Origin: Amorphochlora amoebiformis
Taxonomy: Eukaryota > Cercozoa > Chlorarachniophyceae
Length of the DNA: 64,000 bases
Reading direction: 5' to 3'
NCBI GenBank assembly: GCA_054601695.1
Contig: BAAHQB010000019.1
Coordinates: 372,001-436,000 of the forward strand
Shown one piece after another: positions 53,169 through 64,000 of this stretch (the first letter of the stretch is position 1; each line of letters starts with the position of its first letter). The translations under genes were made by a program, and so were the position numbers. The notes under the pieces were generated by a model. That model had not been told where the DNA came from and made no database searches. It saw only the letters and a list, made by a program, of their open reading frames with translations.

Positions 53169-53603
53169 GCACTAACCCTAACTTAACCCTAACCCTAACC
53201 CTAACCCTGACCCTAACCCCCTAACCCTAACCCTAACCCTAACCCTAACCATAACCCTAACTATATATATATATATATATACATATGTATTTATATATTT
53301 ATACACACATATATATACATATAACATAGCGCACATTATGTATCTTATTAAGTAGTTTATATAATATACATGTAATTATATTATATATATATATATATAT
53401 ACATATTCATATAGGTATATAATACATATATATATATATATGTGGGTTAGGGTTAGAGTTAGGGTTAGGATCGGATTATTCAGTCTTAGTCCAGCATTGA
53501 CTTGGTTAGGGTTAGGGTTAGGGTTAGGGTTAGGGTTAGGGTTAGGGTTAGGGTTAGGATGAGGGTGAGGGTTAGGGTTAGGACCAGGGTTAGGGTGTAT
53601 ATA

Positions 53604-53673
<70 letters not shown>

Positions 53674-53806
53674 TAAATACTGTATCTATAACATATATAA
53701 ATTAATATAAATACACTTGTACCATATTGACAGTATATCCTACATAACAAATCAAACTTATATAGATATAAATGTGTTAAATATATGTATATATACATAT
53801 ATATAC

Positions 53807-53857
<51 letters not shown>

Positions 53858-53866
53858 GTATACATT

Positions 53867-53897
<31 letters not shown>

Positions 53898-54183
53898 TCT
53901 CCAGGTGGTGAAGCAGATTACCTTAAAGAGCTTCCTTGGGGGGAATCCGCAGTTTTGGTATCCTCAACACTTACATCCACTCCCAACTGTATCCCTAACC
54001 TTAACCCAGGGCTAAGACGTGTCAAATAGTCTGATCCTACCCTTGAAAAATTCCATCTCTCACTCCTACCTCAACATGAAGGTTGTTCTTATCGAAGCCG
54101 CGGATGGGCCGTGTGCAGGTAAATACGTGTACATACATAATGTGAACTATATAGATATGGTTTGTGATATTTTATACATATAT

Positions 54184-54218
<35 letters not shown>

Positions 54219-54351
54219 TATATATGTGTGTAGATATATATATATATATATATATATATTGTACATGTATGTATGTTTAAATATTTATGTCACAATTCTG
54301 AAGAAGAAGCTGCAACGACGACATATATGTCTAATCATATATGTATATATG

Positions 54352-54436
<85 letters not shown>

Positions 54437-54778
54437 TACTTATATCTAATATATATGTATATATATATAGTACTAAATCTATATGAATACTATTACACCT
54501 GGCATGACTGTCTTGAATTCCAATGTCATGTGTTCACGATCGCGGCCAGTACATATCTTCTAATAGCCCAAAGACACCCATGCACATATTTATGACCGGT
54601 ATACACCTAGATATACATCTCTATAAATCCGCATGGTACATTTTACGGTCGGTATACATGCTATATACATACCTGTAAGTCTCTATAATATATTATTAAA
54701 GTTGGGTCTTATGTACGTTACGTGTGCATGTACATTTAGTACACTAGAGTATAATACATAATAATAATAACACTATAT

Positions 54779-54823
<45 letters not shown>

Positions 54824-54925
54824 ATATAGTTGACATATATACCTTCATATATAAAGTATATGATTTATGCACATCTCTGTATATATATATATATATTATA
54901 TATTATACAATGTATATATATACAT

Positions 54926-54957
<32 letters not shown>

Positions 54958-55033
54958 ATATCGAGCAATAACTTGAGAGAAAAGAGCGGTTAGAGAGAGA
55001 AATTGAAATGTCATGTATTTCGACCAATGGGTT

Positions 55034-55074
<41 letters not shown>

Positions 55075-55134
55075 CGGTTAAATGTGTTTATATATATATA
55101 TATATATAAATACGATTAAATGTGTTCATACATG

Positions 55135-55173
<39 letters not shown>

Positions 55174-55345
55174 ATATATATATATAATATTACATCACAG
55201 TTTATATCAGAATTTCTATATATGTACATATATATTGCATATATATATTTTATATATATATATATATATATATGTATACAATCTTATAAAATATATATCC
55301 AGGATTTATATATATATATATATATATGTGTATGTGTGTGTATAT

Positions 55346-55382
<37 letters not shown>

Positions 55383-55598
55383 CCAGGATCAAGATTAACC
55401 GTTAACGCTGCCGGACGAGCCAGGTTGTCTAATCAAACCCTAACACTAAGCCCCAAACCCCATTTAAACGATACCTATGAAACACCGTCCACACTGTGTA
55501 AGAACTGGGATTCTCTCTCTATTCTCTCCTGCGCCTTTCTTGTCTCCTCATTTTTCCTCTCCGCCTATCGATTTTATTTACATACGGGATTTCTCACA

Positions 55599-55653
<55 letters not shown>

Positions 55654-55725
55654 ATATATATATATATATATGTAGATATAATATATATAATATATAGTTA
55701 CATGTTCAATAGTTCATATGAACTT

Positions 55726-55767
<42 letters not shown>

Positions 55768-56217
55768 GAGTATATATATACACATATAGGTGTATATGTA
55801 AATATATAAATATATATATATATGAAAACATATACACACATATAAATATATTTATAATATATTTTTATGTATATAGGTATATATATATATATATATATAT
55901 ATGATATCTATATATATTATATATATTATATTTATATATACACATGTTTATATATAATATGTATGCATATAATTTCATAAATGCAAAAATATGTATTTAT
56001 ACCTAAATGCATAATTAAATGTATATATATATATATATTTATTTATACATATATATTACACCACATAATGTATAGATGGTTCAAGCGCAGTACTCCAAGC
56101 TTTCGCGAAGAGTTTACAATGACGAAGTATGGTGCTAATTGGACAATAAAAACACACGGACGGTATGTAAAGTATCAAATGAAAATAAGTCTTATGTGCA
56201 AATATGTATCTAAGTTA

Positions 56218-56261
<44 letters not shown>

Positions 56262-56936
56262 TTTGCGTAATATATATGTATATAGATGTATATTTTTTGT
56301 AAATTTATTCATATAACATATATATTATATGTGTGTATATATCTTACATGTATGTATACATATAACAGATGCTGTTAGTATGTTCACGTATATCTTACAT
56401 ATTTAAATGTATTCAATCTAGCGTTCTGAAATAATGGAGGCTATATATATATATATATATATGTATGTATATATATATATATATGTATGTATACATATCG
56501 ATGCCTATATAATATATGCGTATTAAATACATTAATATATATATATATATATATAAACAGATATATAAAACAGATACATACATATAATTTGCAGACTTTT
56601 GGACGCCCGGTCGCTAGTAAGCTCGAGGGCTTGGAAGCCCAATTATGGGGCTGCGGTGCACATGATTCTCCTTGGTTTTGTTAGGGCAAGGTAGTACATA
56701 TGTATAAAAACACATCATGTCTATATATATATATTATATATGTATGTATACATATATTATATATATATATATGTATACATACATATATATAAACATGCAT
56801 ACATATGTTATGCAGCGTGTGAATATTTATGAACATGTATATTATTAACATTTGTATAAAGGATTTCTTGTATGCTCTCAATATATATAAAAATATATAT
56901 GTATAGTATAATTCTATATATTAACATATATATATA

Positions 56937-56974
<38 letters not shown>

Positions 56975-57187
56975 TTATATATCTTGTGCATATATGCATT
57001 AATACAAACACATTATTATATACTTACATATATATATATATATATACATATATATATTATATATAGATATGTAATATACATATATATATTATATATATAT
57101 ATATATATATATGTATATTTATATAATATGTGTATATTGTATATAATTGTTACAAATGTATATACGCGGACATATTATTAAATATAA

Positions 57188-57239
<52 letters not shown>

Positions 57240-57452
57240 ATATATATAAGCATGTATATATAGGGAAACTGTTTGTACATGCCGCATATACATAATACAT
57301 ATATTTATGGATATGTAAAATTTAGCACATCCTCATCATACTGAGGTAAGTTACCAAATGATAGCTTGCAATGATGTACTTTTTGCAGGGATATGGTGTC
57401 GGATCTCGTGAGTTGTAAATGCATTGAGAAGTTATCTCGATACTTGTGCTAG
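51512..57452 (+). CDS. Two-helix membrane protein of unknown family, 8 exons
   Basis: Not recognised. Exons: 51512-51785, 52182-52235, 53905-53957, 54082-54118, 55387-55423, 56076-56162, 56595-56690, 57389-57452 (TAG). Phases close at every join, giving 233 residues. The N-terminus has two hydrophobic stretches, about 6-24 ([19 protein letters not shown]) and 27-53, then a short Pro-rich linker (SGPPKPTE) and a region of likely beta strands ([33 protein letters not shown]). Later exons carry [13 protein letters not shown] and [15 protein letters not shown]; the C-terminus holds SCKCIEK. If the first intron is retained, exon 1 reads on to TAA at 51872-51874 and makes a 120-residue protein, so the 5' model could stand alone as a separate small gene. 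Introns reach 1.7 kb and hold TA tracts and telomere-like arrays. Confidence 0.62.
53165..53600. repeat. Inverted interstitial telomere-like arrays (CCCTAA)n then (TTAGGG)n
   Basis: 53169-53262 is an array of CCCTAA with few variants on the plus strand. 53444-53597 is an array of TTAGGG, including about eight near-perfect tandem units at 53503-53560. Between them is about 180 bp of TA-rich sequence. Both are in the intron 52236-53904 and are complementary, so the intron RNA can pair with itself. Confidence 0.85.
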
Positions 57453-57719
57453 CGCAGTCATACAAGGACTAGAAGCAATGGAACATAGTTAACTACAAGA
57501 AGTTATCATTTATTATCAAGTTGTAGCGTGTGGTTCGCTGCTCTAGGGTTCAGTGATTTTGTCTTCTTGTCACTTTGAATTCTGTTGATGAATTATTGAA
57601 TTTATGGAACATTTTCATTTTGCGAATTTCTAAGAATTTCTCGAATTCGAATCTACTAGAATATTCTCGAATCCTAAATTTACCTAAATATATATTTTCT
57701 CGAACTTCTCGAATACTCC

Positions 57720-57950
57720 ACAGTCACTTCGTAGTACCCACCATACCTGGGTGTGACATCACGGTATGTCACGGGTATGTCACGCATATGTCACGCCTAT
57801 GTCACGCTTCTAGAATCTTCTGTAACGGTGTGACATCACGCCATGTCACGGTGTGACATCGCCCCACGTCACGGTGTGTCACCCCTATGTCACGGTGTGA
57901 CATCACCCTCGGTCACGGTGTGACATCACCCTATGTCACGCTTTCTTGAG
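57720..57950 (+). repeat. Minisatellite of TGTGACATCAC / TATGTCACG units
   Basis: About ten imperfect units of roughly 20-24 bp alternating CGGTGTGACATCACC and CTATGTCACG. Each unit carries GTGACATCAC or GTCACGGTGTGAC, which are short inverted repeats. It lies just beyond the 3' end of the 51512-57452 gene and shares the GACAT...GTCACG motif with the LTR-like elements. Confidence 0.75.
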
Positions 57951-58466
57951 TGAGGCGACCTCGGCGTTCAACAAGCGCACTCTAGCACTTATCTAGTTAT
58001 CTAGACTTATTCTAGTTATTACTACTAGACTAGTATTAGTCTTGCAAGCAAATACTAGGAATACTGTTGTTAATTCTACTAGTTCTATTATTAACTTTTA
58101 AAAACTCAAGAGACTAGATCCATATATATCGATTATAATATTTTTTGGAGACCAGGTAGACCTAGGACTGTTCTAGTGTTTGTTATTGCAGACCAATCCA
58201 TTAGTACACTCAACTTGCATACTAGCATCTAATAAGATAACTGCCTGACATCGATAGGAGTATAAGTCTAGAAGTATGGTTCGTCGACCTAGTTAATATT
58301 ACTAGCGCTATCTATCAGGAAGTAGGCTCAATATACAATTCACGTCCTGATAGAGCTAAATATTGCATCTAGATATATGTAGCTCTGGTTGTTTCATCTC
58401 CTTTTGGATCCTGAATCCACAAAAAATATAAATTAGATATATGTACATATATCATGATACATACAG

Positions 58467-58499
<33 letters not shown>

Positions 58500-58517
58500 C
58501 ATGCAGCTATATAGATA

Positions 58518-58551
<34 letters not shown>

Positions 58552-58814
58552 TGTATACATATATATATATATATATATATGTATCTATATATGCATATAT
58601 ATATTTCATACATCTACATGTGTATGTGTGTAATATATATGTATATAATAATATTTACACACTGTACATAAGCATGATAAAAACATTACATATATAAACG
58701 TGTCATGAGTTACATATTTTTATCTAAATATATATATATATATGTTGCATGCAAATACAAACTTTAGTACGTTTATACATGTATTTTTACGTATAATGAT
58801 ACATATACATAGAC

Positions 58815-58845
<31 letters not shown>

Positions 58846-59103
58846 CACATACATACATATATATTTAGATGTAAATACATGTACATTGAGGTGTAGAAGA
58901 TTTGGAGCAAGAATGAGAGAAATCAGGAAGGGAAAGGAGGGAGATAAAAAGAGAGGAAGAGAGTGGGACACAAACTGGGGAAAGAAAATGATACAAAGGG
59001 TTAGAAGAGAGAGGAGGAAAATTGTAATCGCAACGCAAGCAACACTTTATTCCAACTTGATGTATGTATATATATATATATCACATGTGGAGATATTTTT
59101 ATG

Positions 59104-59135
<32 letters not shown>

Positions 59136-59211
59136 ATATACAGATGTAATAATTATTCTAATATGATGTATATATATATATATATATATACATATATTAC
59201 ATGTAGAAATA

Positions 59212-59286
59212 TGGGTTAGGCTTAGGGTTAGAGTTAGGGTCAGGGTTAGGGTTATGTTTAGGGTTAGGGTTAGGATCAGGGTTATT
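59212..59286. repeat. TTAGGG-type degenerate array beside GA tract
   Basis: About twelve TTAGGG-like units with variants (TTAGGC, GTCAGGG, TTATG) on the plus strand, between TA tracts, upstream of the 1.6-kb GA tract. Confidence 0.75.
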
Positions 59287-59305
59287 GTACGATATATATT
59301 TCTAC

Positions 59306-59341
<36 letters not shown>

Positions 59342-59374
59342 ATAATATCTATTATATATATATTTATATATAAA

Positions 59375-59421
<47 letters not shown>

Positions 59422-59429
59422 GGTTCGAG

Positions 59430-61010
<1,581 letters not shown>

Positions 61011-61182
61011 ATAGATGGTTCGCCTCCATGTTTTATACATTTACATAAATATATATACTTATATAAATATATATATATATATATATATGTCTATATTATA
61101 TCAAATTTGATATGTGTATATATTATATATATTATATATATATATACATATGTATATATTACATGCATATATATATATATTG

Positions 61183-61266
<84 letters not shown>

Positions 61267-61300
61267 AGTAATGGTATCTATACATGTATATATATATGCA

Positions 61301-61373
<73 letters not shown>

Positions 61374-61382
61374 GAAATAAAC

Positions 61383-61586
61383 CTCTCACAGCGTCAGCTG
61401 CGGCATAGTAATGTGTTATATATATATGCATATATATATACACACACTCACACACACACATATATATATATATATACATGTACACAAACGTATACATGTA
61501 TGTACATGTATACATGCTGTGGGTGTTATCCTTAACCTTCGACATGAATCTTTGGGGACTTTGGATACTCAACAGTACAAACATAC

Positions 61587-61620
<34 letters not shown>

Positions 61621-61934
61621 TCATTTCCACTTTGATACCTCCATAAATTCCCTGTCTAAACGGTGCCCTTATTGTCTACGGTTTGTCCTTACTTGTCCCG
61701 CGAGACATCCAGGACCCTGTGATTTTACATTCAATATGAATTATATATATATATATATAAATATATACATATATATCTTTATATATATATATTTACGTGT
61801 GTGTTTTCATGGATAGGTAGGTATAGGCAAACATTAAATTTAGTTTATATCTTAAAATTGAAAAATATATACAATATACTTCATAATTAATATTGCTCTC
61901 TATATTTAGATTTATACAGAAACTTTTATTATTA

Positions 61935-61970
<36 letters not shown>

Positions 61971-62014
61971 TCGATAGTATTACCTTCTCCTCCACAGTTT
62001 CCATGGCATGTACC
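61383..62014 (-). CDS. Fragment of a possible minus-strand gene: four phase-consistent mini-exons
   Basis: Product unknown. On the minus strand, four islands have acceptor and donor signals and compatible phases: 61984-62014 ([10 protein letters not shown], donor gtaata), 61693-61716 (GPGCLAGQ, donor gtaagg), 61537-61567 ([10 protein letters not shown]), 61383-61397 (ADAVR). A further upstream exon around 62104-62170 is possible. Neither the start nor the stop was found; the next downstream exon would lie beyond the long GA tract. The small total length and lack of homology keep this tentative. A plus-strand alternative over the first island (61998-62094, ending in TAA, containing [18 protein letters not shown]) cannot be excluded. 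Confidence 0.35.
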
Positions 62015-62526
62015 CTGAAAAATCCCCAAAAAAATACTCAGGGGATTTGCACAGTTGCATAAGCCCAAATGTGCACTTCACGCCGGTTAAATAACTTATA
62101 AGGTGTTATATCCCTACCCTGGCTTCCCGCCTGGACTTGGTATGGTCTCCGAGCAAGAGGTTCCTACAGTTTGAAAAATATCTTTGATGCTCACTGTTTA
62201 CGTCTATAGTATTTCTAAAATATAAATATAAATATCATATACCTTACATAGGGGTTTCAAATGTATAGATAGGGTAAGCCTATGCTTAATGATATGAAAT
62301 CAAACACAAAACACACATATTTACATATATATATATATATGATGAATAAGTAAATATATATATATATGTATATTATAATGTATACATGAGAGGGGAAAAA
62401 GAGGAGAGCAGAAGAGGTTAAAAGGGATAAATATTCTAGGGAGTGAATTCAACTAGGCACAAATGGAGAGAGGAAAAAAAACGTCGGAAGATGCATAAAT
62501 ATGGAATATATGTTTATGAATATTCA

Positions 62527-62559
<33 letters not shown>

Positions 62560-62587
62560 CATATAAACACAGATATATACATATATT

Positions 62588-62627
<40 letters not shown>

Positions 62628-62744
62628 GTATATATATATATTCATCCACTATGTGTTTAGATATGATATGTACATATTATGTACATATATATTTATACAT
62701 ATATACATACATATATTTACATATATTCGTACGTGTGCGTAGAA

Positions 62745-63020
62745 TTATACACAATTAGACATATAGCCTTCGGTCTACTGGAGATCATGTGGATCTTGGC
62801 GATTGCTGGATATCGCCTCTTCCGGTACTGCTGGTGCTACCGGGTAGTGACGGGACTCCAGAATACCAGGTGACAAGGCGTGATCTCACGCCATGTCGGA
62901 ATCATTTTCGATGTTCGATCGAAATTCGGAGAATAACGACAACCGTTTTAGAAGTTATCATTGGAGAGAATAAACGGAAATCGTGGACCACCGGTGGTAT
63001 ATCATACCGCTGTGCCAACT
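62745..63020 (-). mobile_element. Solo-LTR-like element copy 5, reverse orientation, shortened
   Basis: On the minus strand it begins TTGGCACAGCGGTATGATA and carries GACATGGCGTGAGATCACG, CCGTCACTACCCGGTAGCAC and ATCGCCAAGATC, the same block order as copies 3 and 4 but shorter. Both ends merge into TA-rich sequence. Confidence 0.5.
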
Positions 63021-63206
63021 ATATATATGTGTGTATATATGTGTATGTATGTGTATACACACATATATATATATATATAGATAATATATATATTGATATA
63101 TAATTTATACCATATGTAAATGATATATACATGTATATATATATATATATAACTATATATCTATATATCTGTATATATATATACATACATACATACATGT
63201 ATATAT

Positions 63207-63271
<65 letters not shown>

Positions 63272-63287
63272 CATATACATATATAAC

Positions 63288-63536
63288 GTGCTGATGGCCA
63301 CTCTAGACAGCATAGTCGAACACTACACAAGAAATTATACCTATAGAATCAGTCTGAGATTGCTGGAAATATTAGTGAATACCCAGAACCCGCGATTCTT
63401 GGATTTTGAAGGTATCGCACCTCTAGATAGTTCCCCGAATTCGAGAGAAGCTCATGCGCGTGCACAGAGAGAAAGTTATAATGGCATAATTCAAGCGAGT
63501 CTTAACCAATTAGGGAATACCAGTGGTATACCATAG
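63288..63536 (+). CDS. Hypothetical open frame or exon with non-repetitive composition
   Basis: An 82-codon open frame in one of the few non-TA islands near the right edge. It reads like normal protein (contains [15 protein letters not shown] and [17 protein letters not shown]) and has a plausible donor at the gtatcg following FDFE. It could be an internal exon, an ORF in a transposon remnant, or chance. No family recognised and no neighbouring exon could be joined to it with confidence. Confidence 0.3.
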   Translation: MLMATLDSIVEHYTRNYTYRISLRLLEILVNTQNPRFLDFEGIAPLDSSPNSREAHARAQRESYNGIIQASLNQLGNTSGIP

Positions 63537-63565
63537 CGCCCCGATAACAATAATATATGCGTATA

Positions 63566-63630
<65 letters not shown>

Positions 63631-64000
63631 CCGAATATAAATACCCGACATCCCAGCTTTTCTTTGTGGGCTACAAGACGTCTGAGGTTACGGATTAAAA
63701 TAGCAAGGATGAGAGTAATTGTGAAAAGACTGGGGTTTATACTAACATCAATAAGCCCTCATAGGTCTGATGAATGCCTATAGTGATCCATATATATATA
63801 TATATATGTATGTGTATAAGTACGTATATTTTTTGCATAGATAAATATATGTATGCCATATAAGTACGTATATGTTCTTATGTAAACAGACATACATACA
63901 TAGATATGTAAATATATATATTTGTATATATATATATATCTATATGTATTATATAATATATTTATATGTGTTTGCGCGTGTTATTTTTTTATGCATAATA

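Noticed and set aside
53165-53600. True chromosome end or telomere fusion point
   Set aside because: The arrays are short, lie inside a gene intron, and their order (CCCTAA then TTAGGG) is opposite to an end-to-end fusion.
54302-54339. Possible extra exon in the 51512-57452 gene ([11 protein letters not shown])
   Set aside because: The chain is in phase without it and its donor lies in TA repeat; an alternative exon cannot be excluded.

Overview
The window is eukaryotic nuclear DNA. It carries spliced protein genes with GT-AG introns, homologues of eukaryote-only proteins (an exocyst subunit, MLH3, METTL16), TTAGGG/CCCTAA-type telomere-like repeats and apparent solo LTRs. The lineage cannot be named from sequence alone; a protist-like eukaryote with tiny exons and introns packed with TA microsatellites fits. 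The standard genetic code fits every model.

Almost all long open frames in the window are translations of (TA)n, (TG)n or (GA)n tracts. The real genes were rebuilt by joining short GC-richer islands (15-170 nt) bounded by AG and GT, keeping the reading phase continuous. Six genes result, in this order: (1) an exocyst SEC6/EXOC3-like gene, + strand, cut by the left edge, 46 exons from 539 to 24980; (2) MLH3-like mismatch-repair/meiotic MutL homologue, - strand, 25575-28808, 3 exons; (3) a small single-pass membrane protein with an acidic tail, + strand, 28933-29640; (4) METTL16-like RNA m6A methyltransferase, + strand, about 31516-46543, 21 coding exons; (5) a PH-domain protein, - strand, 48015-51500, 11 exons; (6) a two-helix membrane protein of unknown function, + strand, 51512-57452, 8 exons. 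A possible seventh gene on the - strand is hinted at by four phase-consistent mini-exons at 61383-62014.

Genes 2/3 and 5/6 are head-to-head pairs with 124 and 11 bases between start codons. The convergent gaps (24981-25574, 46544-48014, 57453-58400) share a striking CTAG-rich composition. Introns fall into two classes: short ones (about 50-100 nt) rich in degenerate CCCTAA, and long ones (0.3-2.8 kb) dominated by (TA)n.

Other structure includes five dispersed copies of an LTR-like element (TGTTAG...TAACA), a perfect 50-bp inverted repeat inside a SEC6 intron, a hairpin-forming GC-rich minisatellite in a METTL16 intron, inverted telomere-repeat arrays in one intron of gene 6, a TGTGACATCAC minisatellite, a 1.6-kb (GA)n tract and a TG/AG composite tract of about 515 bp. 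The six genes act in unrelated processes (vesicle tethering, DNA repair/meiosis, RNA methylation, lipid or membrane binding), so no pathway cluster is implied.
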